Source: SIG607 sp045537575 (lineage in GTDB: Bacteria; Bacillota; Clostridia; Oscillospirales; Acutalibacteraceae). From it: a stretch of 56,065 nucleotides of DNA. The position numbers were made by a program, and so were the translations under genes. Positions 30,015 to 38,329 of the stretch are shown here, in pieces. The number at the start of each line of letters is the position of its first letter. Position 1 is the first letter of the stretch. Below the pieces are notes generated by a model. The model was not told where the DNA came from. It did no database searches and was given only the letters and a program-made list of their open reading frames with translations. Where the stretch lies: the NCBI GenBank assembly GCA_045537575.1, contig JAZSPU010000013.1, forward strand, positions 1-56,065, in the 5' to 3' direction.

Positions 30015-31845
30015 AGCATACACCCTCCCCATAACAATTTGCTCCGCAAGCGGCACAGGAAATACGGCAATTAGGAGTCGTTTTTTCATCGTGCGCCAAT
30101 TTATCCTGTTTAATAAAAAATTCTTTACTCACGGCATAATCAAGATGTTCCCAAGGCAGAATTTCATCAAAGGAACGCTGTCTGCAGCTGTAAAATTCGG
30201 GGTCAATTCCGCATTTATCAAAAGCATTAAGCCATTTATCAAGGTCAAAACACTCTGTCCAGCTATCAAAAACACAACCGTCCCTAAAAGCTGTTTCAAT
30301 AACGTCGGCAAGTCTTCTGTCACCTCTTGCAAAAACTCCCTCAAGGAAGCTTGTTGCATAGTCATGCCAAGAAAGAGAAATCTTTTTGGTGGTTATCTGA
30401 CTGCGAAGGAAGTTTTGACGTCTTTTAATTTCTTCCCTTGTTATCTGGGGTTCAAATTGGAAGGGAGTAAACGGCTTTGGCACAAAGGTTGAAACGCTGA
30501 CTCCCACATCAACACTTCTGCCCTTAGGTCTGTTTGGTAAGCTATAGTATATATCAACTATTTTTTGAGCAAGATCTGCAATTCCCTTTAAATCTTCATC
30601 GGTTTCTGTGGGAAGACCAAGCATAAAATAGAGCTTTACGGAAGTATGACCGCCCTCAAAAGCGATACGGCAGGTATCAAAAATTTCCTCTTCGGTTATA
30701 TTTTTATTTATAACGTCTCTGAGTCGCTGGGTACCTGCTTCGGGAGCAAATGTAAGACCGCTTTTTCTTATGTGATTTATTTTAGCAAGAAGTTCGGGTG
30801 AGAAATTATCAATTCTCAGCGACGGCAAAGAAAGGCTTACGTTATCGTCATCTGTCCAATCAAGCATATTTGTTAAAAGCTCTTCAAGACGTGTATAGTC
30901 GCTTGTAGAAAGCGAAGACAGAGAGATTTCGTCATAGCCTGTAGATTTACATAAATCCCTTGCCTGCGAATTTATCGTTTCGGGAGATTTTTCTCTCACG
31001 GGACGGTATAAAAATCCTGCCTGACAGAATCGACAACCTCTTATACAGCCTCTGTAAATTTCCTGAACTGCTCTGTCGTGAACGATTTCGATATAAGGCA
31101 TAACAAATTCTTTTGGGTAATAAGCCTTGTCCAAATCTGTGATAATACGTTTTTTAACGGTTTTAGGGGTTGTCCCTTTAGGAGTAATAGCGGCAATTGT
31201 ATTGTCTTCATTATATGAAATTTCATATAGAGAAGGCACATACACACCTTCAATAAGAGCGGCTTTTTTAAGAAATTCTTCCTTACTTTCGCCATTCTTT
31301 TTACATTCTTTATAAAGGTCAATAACCTCTAAATCAACCTCTTCCCCTTCGCCCAAAAAGAAGATATCAAAAAAATCTGCCATAGGCTCTGCATTGCAAA
31401 CACAAGGACCGCCGCCTACAACGATATTCTTAAGTTCGTGTCTATCTTTGCTTCTGAGAGGGATCCCTGCAAGATCAAGCATATGAAGTACGTTGGTGTA
31501 ACTCATTTCGTACTGAAGAGTAAAACCGATAAAATCGAATTCCCTTAATTCATCACGGCTTTCAAGGGCGAAAAGCGGAAGATCATTTTCCTTCATAACC
31601 TTAGAAAAATCAATCCAAGGCGCAAAAACCCTTTCGCACCATATATCTTCCCTTTCGTTAAAACAGGAATAAAGTATCTTCATACCAAGATGCGACATTC
31701 CCACCTCATAGGTATCGGGAAAACAAAAGGCAAATCTTACGTCCACCTTGTTTTTATCCTTAATTATACTTCCCTGCTCACCGCCGCAATATCTTCCCGG
31801 CTTTTGAGCGCGTAAAAACAGTTCTTCAAGTTTTCTTTCGTCCAT
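30001..31845 (-). CDS. TIGR03960 family B12-binding-type radical SAM protein
   Basis: 614 residues. An N-terminal Rossmann-like region with B12-binding-domain character (about 20-220, including F-C-F-P-D-T-Y-E-V-G-M-S-H-L-G) is followed by a radical SAM domain. Its cluster motif is C-I-R-G-C-R-F-C, with downstream E-I-S-L-S-S-L-S-T-S-D-Y. The C-terminus ends in a cysteine-rich tail (C-R-I-S-C-A-A-C-G-A-N-C). It should bind 4Fe-4S and SAM; the reaction is unknown. The TIGR03936 partner starts within its last codons. Upstream lies spoIVFB, an arrangement I associate with many Clostridia. Confidence 0.9.
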   Translation of the reverse strand: MDERKLEELFLRAQKPGRYCGGEQGSIIKDKNKVDVRFAFCFPDTYEVGMSHLGMKILYSCFNEREDIWCERVFAPWIDFSKVMKENDLPLFALESRDELREFDFIGFTLQYEMSYTNVLHMLDLAGIPLRSKDRHELKNIVVGGGPCVCNAEPMADFFDIFFLGEGEEVDLEVIDLYKECKKNGESKEEFLKKAALIEGVYVPSLYEISYNEDNTIAAITPKGTTPKTVKKRIITDLDKAYYPKEFVMPYIEIVHDRAVQEIYRGCIRGCRFCQAGFLYRPVREKSPETINSQARDLCKSTGYDEISLSSLSTSDYTRLEELLTNMLDWTDDDNVSLSLPSLRIDNFSPELLAKINHIRKSGLTFAPEAGTQRLRDVINKNITEEEIFDTCRIAFEGGHTSVKLYFMLGLPTETDEDLKGIADLAQKIVDIYYSLPNRPKGRSVDVGVSVSTFVPKPFTPFQFEPQITREEIKRRQNFLRSQITTKKISLSWHDYATSFLEGVFARGDRRLADVIETAFRDGCVFDSWTECFDLDKWLNAFDKCGIDPEFYSCRQRSFDEILPWEHLDYAVSKEFFIKQDKLAHDEKTTPNCRISCAACGANCYGEGVCFEKR

Positions 31846-31906
31846 TTTTATTCCTCGCTGAAAAAAATTATATTTTAATGATACAATATTCTTGCAATTC
31901 TTTCAA

Positions 31907-32500
31907 CTACAATTTAATAAAAACAGATAAAATAAGATAAAGAGAAAGCACCAATACAGAATAATTTTTGTTACCTTTAAGCGCTAAAATCATAAAAGTG
32001 AGTAAAAATAATACCGCGCCGACAACCGTTATTATTTTCAGTACTTTTTGCGCCTTTATTGCGCCGATTTTTGTACTTATTATTTCTTCGAGAATACTTC
32101 CTCCGTCAAGGGAATAAAAAGGCAAAAGATTAAAAATCCCGTAAACAAGATTTATAAACGCAAAGTCTAAATAATAATCAATGCCAAGAACTGATGATGA
32201 GAAATAAACCACGGCAAATATTAATATGTTAAGAATCGGTCCCGAAAGAGAAATAATTACAGAATGTTTTTGAGGGCACACGGGACTTACTATTCTGATA
32301 CTAGCCGGTATTAGCCTTATTTCATTAGGGGCGCATCCAAAATATTTCATAACCAAGAGATGCCCAAGCTCATGCAAAAATACTGCTATTAGCATAGGCG
32401 CTATCATTCCTGTTCTGTCGCAAAGCATTAAAACAGAAAGTATAGCGCAAAAAAGAAACGAAACGGTTATATTAATACCAAAAATTTTTATTTTCATCAT
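31907..32500 (-). CDS. spoIVFB: SpoIVFB-type intramembrane metalloprotease (M50)
   Basis: 197 residues, polytopic (about five to six hydrophobic segments). The zinc motif H-E-L-G-H is at His43, Glu44, His47, the same numbers as in the Bacillus enzyme, and the second motif N-L-L-P-F-Y-S-L-D-G-G supplies Asp132. SpoIVFB cleaves pro-sigma-K in the mother cell once SpoIVFA inhibition is relieved. It overlaps the upstream M23 gene by four bases, matching the spoIVFA-spoIVFB order. No C-terminal CBS domain is present; the protein is about 90 residues shorter than Bacillus SpoIVFB, so ATP sensing through CBS may be absent. A generic site-2 protease is the alternative. Confidence 0.85.
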   Translation of the reverse strand: MMKIKIFGINITVSFLFCAILSVLMLCDRTGMIAPMLIAVFLHELGHLLVMKYFGCAPNEIRLIPASIRIVSPVCPQKHSVIISLSGPILNILIFAVVYFSSSVLGIDYYLDFAFINLVYGIFNLLPFYSLDGGSILEEIISTKIGAIKAQKVLKIITVVGAVLFLLTFMILALKGNKNYSVLVLSLYLILSVFIKL

Positions 32501-33087
32501 TCACCCAAATACCACATAGCGTTAACCGCTTTTCCCTTTATACGAATTTCAAAATGAAGATGATTGCCCGTTGACTGCCCCGTGCTACCCACTAAAGCAA
32601 CAACCTCCCCTGCCTCTATTCTGGCTCCCTTTTCCACAAGAATTTCACTGCAATGGGCATATAAGGTCAAAACGTTTTCACTATGGCTAATCTTAAAATA
32701 TTTACCGTAGCCGTCATCGTCATAGCCTATATAGGAAACCGTTCCGCCTGCAGCAGCTATTATCTCGGTTCCCTTAGGCGCCGCAAAATCGGTACCCTCG
32801 TGTTTTGCTAAATGATTATCAAAGGGATCGTTTCTGATACCAAAGTGCGACGATATTCTCCCGCTTTTTAAGGGATGCAAAAAGCAGTTGCCCGAAAAAT
32901 TGCTTTTAAGAAAGGTTTCTTCAGAGACTACCGTTTCCTTTTGAACCACAACCGCTTCCTCAACACTTTTTTCCGACTTTTCTTCCTTTGCAAAAACATC
33001 AATTCCAAGAAGTAGTACAATAACAGTAAGCACCATTATAAGTTCAAAAAAAATAATTGCAGTAAATCGGTTTTTATTGGCTTTCAA
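32497..33087 (-). CDS. SpoIVFA-like membrane-anchored M23 (LytM) protein
   Basis: 196 residues: one N-terminal membrane helix (about 10-30), an acidic linker (about 33-60), and a C-terminal LytM domain. The zinc site looks complete: His96 and Asp100 in K-H-E-G-T-D-F, His145 in L-Y-A-H, His176/His178 in N-H-L-H-F-E. SpoIVFA in Bacillus is a LytM-fold protein that holds SpoIVFB inactive and is cut by SpoIVB. The four-base overlap with spoIVFB argues for that identity here. Intact ligands mean it could also be an active endopeptidase. SpoIIQ, the other sporulation LytM protein, is an alternative by domain layout but not by context. Confidence 0.75.
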   Translation of the reverse strand: MKANKNRFTAIIFFELIMVLTVIVLLLGIDVFAKEEKSEKSVEEAVVVQKETVVSEETFLKSNFSGNCFLHPLKSGRISSHFGIRNDPFDNHLAKHEGTDFAAPKGTEIIAAAGGTVSYIGYDDDGYGKYFKISHSENVLTLYAHCSEILVEKGARIEAGEVVALVGSTGQSTGNHLHFEIRIKGKAVNAMWYLGE

Positions 33088-33131
33088 AGTTTTCCCTCCA
33101 AAAAGTTCTACAGTAAAATATATTAAAAAAG

Positions 33132-33166
33132 CAAAAAAATAAAACCGATTTCTCGGTTTTATTTTT
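33132..33166 (-). terminator. Intrinsic terminator of metK
   Basis: Eight-base stem AAAACCGA/TCGGTTTT (33141-33148, 33153-33160) with a four-base loop. The minus-strand T-run follows. It lies three bases after the metK stop. Confidence 0.8.
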
Positions 33167-33168
33167 TA

Positions 33169-34347
33169 TCAGAAGCATTTTTTAAGTTCTTCGGTTTTAT
33201 TTAAGTTTTCCCAAGGAAGCGCAACGTCGTTTCTTCCGAAATGTCCGTAAGCAGCGGTTGCTCTGTAGATAGGACGGCGAAGCTCCAGCGCATCAATAAT
33301 AGCCGCAGGACGAAGGTCAAATACTTTATTTATTGCCTTTGCTATTTCCTCATCATTGTATTTTCCCGTACCAAAGGTATCAACCATTACCGAAACAGGC
33401 TTTGCAACGCCTATTGCATAAGCAAGTTGAATTTCGCATTTATCGGCAAGACCTGCCGCTACCACGTTTTTAGCAACCCATCTTGCAGCATAAGCAGCGC
33501 TTCTGTCAACCTTTGTGGGATCCTTACCCGAGAAAGCGCCGCCGCCGTGACGTGCCACACCGCCGTATGTATCAACAATAATTTTTCTGCCTGTAAGTCC
33601 TGTATCGCCCTGAGGACCGCCCGTTACAAATCTTCCCGTAGGATTAATAAAGATTTTTGTATTTTCGTCCAAGAGATTTTGGGGAACTGTTGGAAGTATT
33701 ACTTCTTTTAGAATATCTTCTCTGAGTGTGGCAAGATCTATCTGTGCGCTGTGCTGACTTGAAACTACAACCGCTTCAATTCTTACGGGCTTAGAGTCTT
33801 CATATTCAACGGTAACCTGAGTTTTTCCGTCGGGACGAAGATAAGGGAGTATGCCATCCTTTCTAACCTTTGTAAGACGGATTGCCATTTTATGTGCTAA
33901 ATCAATGGTAATGGGCATAAAGGACTCGGTTTCATTTGTAGCATAACCGAACATCATACCCTGATCGCCCGCGCCGTGAAGATTATATTTATCTTCTTCG
34001 CCATTTTTTAGTTCAAGGGACTTATCTACACCCATAGCTATATCGGGAGACTGTTTATCTATTGAAGTCATAACGGCAATAGTATCCCCGTTAAAACCTG
34101 CATCGGCGGTATTGTAGCCTATATCATTTACAACTTCTCTTACAATAGCAGGAATATCAACGTTAGCGGTAGTTGTAATTTCACCCATTACGGTAACCAC
34201 ACCTGTTGTTGCGAAGCTTTCGCAGGCAACACGGGCGCTCTTATCCTGAGCAATAATTGCATCCAGTACTGCATCGCTTATTTGGTCACAGACTTTATCG
34301 GGATGACCCTCGGTAACTGATTCACTTGTAAAAAGCATTTTCGACAT
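33169..34347 (-). CDS. metK: S-adenosylmethionine synthetase
   Basis: 392 residues from ATG 34347, behind AAGGAG. The open frame reaches 34410, but that extension is riboswitch RNA and should not be translated. Motifs: F-T-S-E-S-V-T-E-G-H-P-D-K-V-C-D-Q-I-S-D-A, G-A-G-D-Q-G-M-M-F-G, G-G-P-Q-G-D-T-G-L-T-G-R-K and G-G-G-A-F-S-G-K-D-P-T-K-V-D-R-S. It forms SAM from methionine and ATP. Control is by the S-box riboswitch and terminator directly upstream; a near-consensus promoter precedes those. Confidence 0.98.
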   Translation of the reverse strand: MSKMLFTSESVTEGHPDKVCDQISDAVLDAIIAQDKSARVACESFATTGVVTVMGEITTTANVDIPAIVREVVNDIGYNTADAGFNGDTIAVMTSIDKQSPDIAMGVDKSLELKNGEEDKYNLHGAGDQGMMFGYATNETESFMPITIDLAHKMAIRLTKVRKDGILPYLRPDGKTQVTVEYEDSKPVRIEAVVVSSQHSAQIDLATLREDILKEVILPTVPQNLLDENTKIFINPTGRFVTGGPQGDTGLTGRKIIVDTYGGVARHGGGAFSGKDPTKVDRSAAYAARWVAKNVVAAGLADKCEIQLAYAIGVAKPVSVMVDTFGTGKYNDEEIAKAINKVFDLRPAAIIDALELRRPIYRATAAYGHFGRNDVALPWENLNKTEELKKCF

Positions 34348-34367
34348 ATTTATTTCTCCTTTTTTCA

Positions 34368-34395
34368 TCAAAAAAACCGCCTCGAAAGAAGCGGT
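34368..34395 (-). terminator. Expression-platform terminator of the metK S-box
   Basis: Stem ACCGC/GCGGT (34376-34380, 34391-34395), extended by a TC/GA pair around a GAAA-type loop, then seven Ts on the minus strand. It lies between the aptamer and the metK ribosome site. SAM binding would favour it and stop transcription. Confidence 0.85.
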
Positions 34396-34405
34396 ATAAA
34401 CTAGC

Positions 34406-34496
34406 CTCATCTTTCGGTAAAACCGCAGGATTTAGCACCTTGAAAAATCAGGTTGCCGGGCTTCAACGGGCCTGTCCCTCCGCCACTCTTGATAAG
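34406..34496 (-). promoter_or_regulatory. SAM-I (S-box) riboswitch aptamer
   Basis: The minus strand carries the S-box core in order: CTTATCAAGAG at the 5' end (34496), GGCGGAGGGA, GGCCC, TGAAGCCCGGCAACC, GGTGCTAAATCC, and GATGAG at the 3' end (34411-34406), which pairs with CTTATC to close P1. This family binds SAM and down-regulates methionine and SAM genes. Placement in front of metK is classical. Confidence 0.96.
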
Positions 34497-34519
34497 GAAA
34501 TATTAAATTCAGCAAAAAT

Positions 34520-34547
34520 ATTATAGCACAGATTTCGGTGTTGTCAA
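34520..34547 (-). promoter_or_regulatory. Near-consensus promoter of metK and its riboswitch
   Basis: Minus strand -35 TTGACA (34547-34542), 16-base spacer, -10 TATAAT (34525-34520). Transcription would begin about 10-15 bases before the aptamer, as expected for an S-box leader. Confidence 0.85.
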
Positions 34548-34554
34548 GAAAAAA

Positions 34555-35232
34555 CTAAAAGAAATCCACACCGCCGCCCATTTTCAGAACCAAATAAAGC
34601 ACTGCGGCAATCAAAACTATTAATGATATTATGAAAAGCAACGCACTTTTAAAACCGAATTTATAGGTATCTGCACTGCCTACGTTTATAAGCTTTGCTT
34701 TTTTTAGTGTCTGGGTAACGGGCTTATATATAATTAAAACAAGCGCACCGTTGAATAACGCCTTTATAACGTTAAAAGGAAGCAAGGTAGGAACTATCAT
34801 TCCTATAACAGCCTGTCTTTCAAGACCTAAAAACAAGGGAGTTATAAACATATTGGCAAGAAGCATTATAGCGGTCATACTGAATATTGCCGCAATAACA
34901 CCTATTACAGCCCCCGACATAGTGCGCTTGTGCTTATAAATAAGTCCAATAACCATAGAAAAGGCAGCGCTGGAAAGGAAATTCATAATAAGACCGTAGG
35001 GCCCTGTATCACTTATGAGAATAAATTCTAAAAAGGCAACCAAGGCTGAGCATATTACCCCTGCCAAAGGACCGTAAATAAATGAAGCAATAGCGAGAAT
35101 TGCGTCCTTTATATCGAAGGTCAGAAAACCGCCTACTTCAAATCTGAAAAGAAGGACACATAAAAACGCAAGAGCGCAAAGTATTGACATAACAGTCATT
35201 TGCTTAACGTTTATTTTTTTAGACGAAGACAT
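34555..35232 (-). CDS. ECF transporter S component, RibU-like (riboflavin)
   Basis: 225 residues with about six hydrophobic helices. The segment F-L-T-F-D-I-K-D-A-I-L-A-I-A-S-F-I-Y-G-P-L-A-G matches the substrate-loop motif of the RibU group, where F-D-x-x-D is followed by G-F-x-x-G-P-x-x-G. S components bind a vitamin and dock to a shared EcfT-EcfA-EcfA' module, which is not in this window. Riboflavin is the best guess; another vitamin cannot be excluded. I see no FMN riboswitch upstream. It has a long, unusually polar C-terminal extension with an extra helix. Confidence 0.8.
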   Translation of the reverse strand: MSSSKKINVKQMTVMSILCALAFLCVLLFRFEVGGFLTFDIKDAILAIASFIYGPLAGVICSALVAFLEFILISDTGPYGLIMNFLSSAAFSMVIGLIYKHKRTMSGAVIGVIAAIFSMTAIMLLANMFITPLFLGLERQAVIGMIVPTLLPFNVIKALFNGALVLIIYKPVTQTLKKAKLINVGSADTYKFGFKSALLFIISLIVLIAAVLYLVLKMGGGVDFF

Positions 35233-35251
35233 AACATAACCTCAAAAAGTA

Positions 35252-35515
35252 TTATTTCATAAGCACATATAATAGTATAATATGCATTACTGTAAAAAGC
35301 GGCAACCAAAACATAAATTTAAAATGACGGGTTTTATGACGTATGAATAGCATTGTTATATACATAACCGACGCTCCGCCCAAAAAGCCCCATAAAAGAA
35401 GAGTTCTTTCCCTTATTCTTCTTTTACCTTTTTTTGCTCTGATTTTATCGCTGACGGTGATTATAAAAGAAACAGAAAAAACAAAACATAAATAAAGAAA
35501 AATATATTTATCCAT
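35252..35515 (-). CDS. DUF1294 family small membrane protein
   Basis: 87 residues from ATG 35515, behind GGAG; the frame open to 35572 lacks a ribosome site. Three hydrophobic helices surround a basic loop (D-K-I-R-A-K-K-G-K-R-R-I-R-E), followed by L-L-L-W-G-F-L-G-G-A-S-V and the R-H-K-T-R-H-x-K-F motif that define DUF1294. Function is unknown. It is co-directional with the RibU-like gene, 19 bases away. Confidence 0.85.
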   Translation of the reverse strand: MDKYIFLYLCFVFSVSFIITVSDKIRAKKGKRRIRERTLLLWGFLGGASVMYITMLFIRHKTRHFKFMFWLPLFTVMHIILLYVLMK

Positions 35516-35591
35516 TATCTTTTCTCCGCACCGCTTTATATTTTTTACGCAAATATTGTACCAAAAAAGCAAAAAAAATGCAACCCTCTTA

Positions 35592-35620
35592 TTGATTTAG
35601 TCACAATTTTGTATTATTAT
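35592..35620 (+). promoter_or_regulatory. Promoter of the amidase lipoprotein gene
   Basis: -35 TTGATT (35592-35597), 17-base spacer, -10 TATTAT (35615-35620). A GGAGG ribosome site is at 35642-35646, before ATG 35655. Confidence 0.6.
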
Positions 35621-35654
35621 TTTTATATATTTATTTTTCCTCGGAGGAAAATTT

Positions 35655-37268
35655 ATGAATTTTCGCTTTAAAAAAATTATACTTTCTATACTTGCCTTAA
35701 TAATCTGCTTTTCACTGTTTTTAAGCGGTTGCGCGGATAAAGGGTTAAGCGGAACTATAGAAATACATTCATCCACGGGAACGTTTAAGCTTATCGAAAG
35801 CTTTTCTCCCGTTGCTTCCGCTTCCTTTAACAGCGGTTCGGTTATTGTAGTTTCGGTAAAAAGCAAGTTTGATAATCTATCGGTTACCGCCGAGCTTGAT
35901 TCCCAATTAATAGAGCTTACTCTTTCGAAAAACGATGAAGACCAATCGATTAATTACCTTAATAGTTTCACACTTAAAAGTGTTGATACGGATACTGCTT
36001 TAGGTCAGATAAAAATAACCTGCACTAAAGATAAAACCACCGAAATATACTATAGCGGAATAATAACCGTTCTTAAAAATACAGTTGATGAAAACACAAA
36101 ATATATTGCCGAGATTATAGACGTTCCTGCCGAAACCTTTAACGGAGACACCGTTGATGATACTTCCCGTCCCTATAACAGCTATCTTCCTGTAGGAACG
36201 GTAGATTATTGCAGCGCATCTTCCATAATCAATGAAGAAAATAAAAAAAATTACCGTCTTTTGAGATTTGGAAAAAGAGTATATGATGACAGCAATATAA
36301 AAATATATGAAGGAACCCTTCCTTCAGAAAATCACCTTGCCGTAGATAGAGTAGAAAGTGACGGAAAATATACCGTATTATCCTTCTATACCGACTTTAA
36401 AGCACCCTTTACGGTTGAACTTAAGGAACAAGAATATAAAAACACCGATAATGGCGTTTTTGTTACCGAAAATCCAACCTTCACCTACGTAGAAATACGT
36501 TTTATGTACTGTACTCAAATTACGGGAGATATTACCTTTGCTAAAGATAATCCCCTATTTAGCGATTCTCAGCTTTCCTTTGAAGAGGACTGTGCGGTTT
36601 TAAAGCTTAATCTAAAAAAAGAAGGCAGATTTTACGGTTGGCGCGCAGAATATGACCAATACGATTGTCTGGTGCTTCGCTTTTTAGAGCCTACCCGTCT
36701 TTACAGCGAAAACAATAAATACGGATACGGTCTATACGATAAAGTAATAGTAATAGATGCAGGTCACGGCGGTAAAGATTCGGGAGGAGCGGTTGACGGC
36801 TACTATGAATCAAATTTAAATCTTTCCTTTGCTTTTACATTAAGAAATGAGCTCGAAGCTGCAGGAGCAACCGTTTATTTAACAAGAGAAGACAACTCTT
36901 CTATGAATACATATGATAGATACAGAAAGGTTTTAGAATACGAACCCGATTTTCTCATTTCGGTTCATCGAAACGGCGGTGGCGGTAACGGCTTTGGCGC
37001 CTACTATTATAACGCTTTTTCCTCCCCTGCTTCAAAATTTGTGTATGAAGCTACAAATGCGACACAGTTATATAGAAAATCAAGCGGTTCTTCGTGGCAT
37101 TATTTCTTCCTTAACCGTCTTGGTATATGCCCTTCTATACTTACCGAAAACGGTTTTCTTGATGATACGCAGGACCGTATAAATATGATGGACGCAGACC
37201 ATCAGAAAGCCTGCGCCCAAGCGATTGTAAAGGGTGTAATTGAATATTTTAAGTATCAGCAATCTTAA
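35655..37268 (+). CDS. N-acetylmuramoyl-L-alanine amidase (Amidase_3), lipoprotein
   Basis: 537 residues. A lipoprotein signal ends in the lipobox L-S-G-C (Cys near residue 26). Residues about 30-350 form beta-rich domains I do not recognise, possibly AMIN-like. The C-terminal catalytic domain is clear: zinc ligand His371 in I-D-A-G-H-G-G, Glu in Y-E-S-N-L-N-L, His in S-V-H-R-N and the catalytic Glu in L-T-E-N-G-F. It should cleave the lactyl-peptide bond in peptidoglycan from the outer face of the membrane. The usual S-V-H-x-N motif is S-V-H-R-N here, within the family range. Its last four bases overlap the convergent epimerase gene. Confidence 0.92.
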   Translation: MNFRFKKIILSILALIICFSLFLSGCADKGLSGTIEIHSSTGTFKLIESFSPVASASFNSGSVIVVSVKSKFDNLSVTAELDSQLIELTLSKNDEDQSINYLNSFTLKSVDTDTALGQIKITCTKDKTTEIYYSGIITVLKNTVDENTKYIAEIIDVPAETFNGDTVDDTSRPYNSYLPVGTVDYCSASSIINEENKKNYRLLRFGKRVYDDSNIKIYEGTLPSENHLAVDRVESDGKYTVLSFYTDFKAPFTVELKEQEYKNTDNGVFVTENPTFTYVEIRFMYCTQITGDITFAKDNPLFSDSQLSFEEDCAVLKLNLKKEGRFYGWRAEYDQYDCLVLRFLEPTRLYSENNKYGYGLYDKVIVIDAGHGGKDSGGAVDGYYESNLNLSFAFTLRNELEAAGATVYLTREDNSSMNTYDRYRKVLEYEPDFLISVHRNGGGGNGFGAYYYNAFSSPASKFVYEATNATQLYRKSSGSSWHYFFLNRLGICPSILTENGFLDDTQDRINMMDADHQKACAQAIVKGVIEYFKYQQS

Positions 37269-38191
37269 AAATATTTATCTGTAAAATATTTTTCTATGGC
37301 GCCCAGCATTTTAATTGCAGAAGGCCAAAGCTCTTCTGGGAACATTAGCCAGGAATTAAACGCTTCAAAATTAAGTGTACCGCTGTATCCGTTTGCTTTT
37401 AGTTCACTCATAATTAAATCCCAATCCACAGCGCCCAAAGTAAATGGCATTGTATGATTATCTTTAATTCCGTCAACCTCATGAAGATGAACAACCTTAA
37501 GATTTTTACCTAAAGTTCTAATGGCAAAGCGTATATTTGCGCTTGTTAGAACTGCGTGTCCCGTATCAAGACAAAAAGCAAAATACTCGCCCCCTGCTTT
37601 GCCATTTAAAACCTCTATATACTTATTTACTTCCTCATAATCGTTACAGGTTGACTCCATAATTTTGTTTTTATACTGCACCCACATATTTTCAAGACAA
37701 CAAACCACGTTATATTTTTTTAATTCATTAATGAACTGAGCATAAAAATCAACGTTAAAATCAAATACTTCTTCTTTGGTATTTTCTGCGCCGTATGGGA
37801 AATTGGCGGGATGAATAACTATATATGGACAGTTAAGATAACCTGCCGCCTCTATAGTTCTTTTAATAATTCTTACGATATAATCATTTACTTGCTGCTC
37901 TGCTCCAAAAATATATGACGGAAAGGGCGCATGGCACTGACCGATTTTTATACCGTTCTTTTCCATAGCTGATTTTATGCCGTCAAGATATTCATAAAAA
38001 GCCTTATCGTCTAACTCGTAAAATTCACTTTTTGCAATAGGGTTTTTCCATAGATTTCCGCCGGTTTTACCGAAAATCGTATCAAAATTAAGGTCAATTG
38101 CTCCAAAGCCTGCTTCCTTAAGCAAGGGAAAATTTTCTTCTGCCGAAATTTTGTCAATAATAAGATTAGCGGTTGAAACGCTGTAAATCAT
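37265..38191 (-). CDS. Sugar phosphate isomerase/epimerase-like TIM-barrel protein
   Basis: 308 residues of the xylose-isomerase-like TIM-barrel superfamily. Candidate metal ligands: Glu in C-L-E-N-M-W, Asp and His in C-L-D-T-G-H-A, His in V-V-H-L-H-E-V-D-G, Glu in N-F-E-A-F-N-S. The G-Q-C-H-A-P-F segment near the N-terminus is also typical. Substrate cannot be told from sequence; these enzymes epimerise keto-sugars or inositol derivatives. It is convergent with and overlaps the amidase gene by four bases, and is divergent from cardiolipin synthase. Confidence 0.85.
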   Translation of the reverse strand: MIYSVSTANLIIDKISAEENFPLLKEAGFGAIDLNFDTIFGKTGGNLWKNPIAKSEFYELDDKAFYEYLDGIKSAMEKNGIKIGQCHAPFPSYIFGAEQQVNDYIVRIIKRTIEAAGYLNCPYIVIHPANFPYGAENTKEEVFDFNVDFYAQFINELKKYNVVCCLENMWVQYKNKIMESTCNDYEEVNKYIEVLNGKAGGEYFAFCLDTGHAVLTSANIRFAIRTLGKNLKVVHLHEVDGIKDNHTMPFTLGAVDWDLIMSELKANGYSGTLNFEAFNSWLMFPEELWPSAIKMLGAIEKYFTDKYF

Positions 38192-38266
38192 AAATATCCC
38201 TCCAAATCATTTATTACTTACATAATAATGCAAACATTTGAATTTTTCAAGGTTTTTGCTAAAAAC

Positions 38267-38295
38267 TTGTAACTTTAATAAAAATATGCTAATAT
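38267..38295 (+). promoter_or_regulatory. Promoter of the cardiolipin synthase gene
   Basis: -35 TTGTAA (38267-38272), 17-base spacer, -10 TAATAT (38290-38295), about 35 bases upstream of the start and separated from it by AGAGGTG. Confidence 0.55.
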
Positions 38296-38329
38296 TTAAT
38301 AGTAAACTATTTAAAAAGAGGTGAAAATT

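Noticed and set aside
34348..34410. 21-codon N-terminal extension of metK
   Set aside because: It runs through the riboswitch terminator and into the aptamer; a strong AAGGAG precedes ATG 34347, which gives the normal MetK N-terminus.
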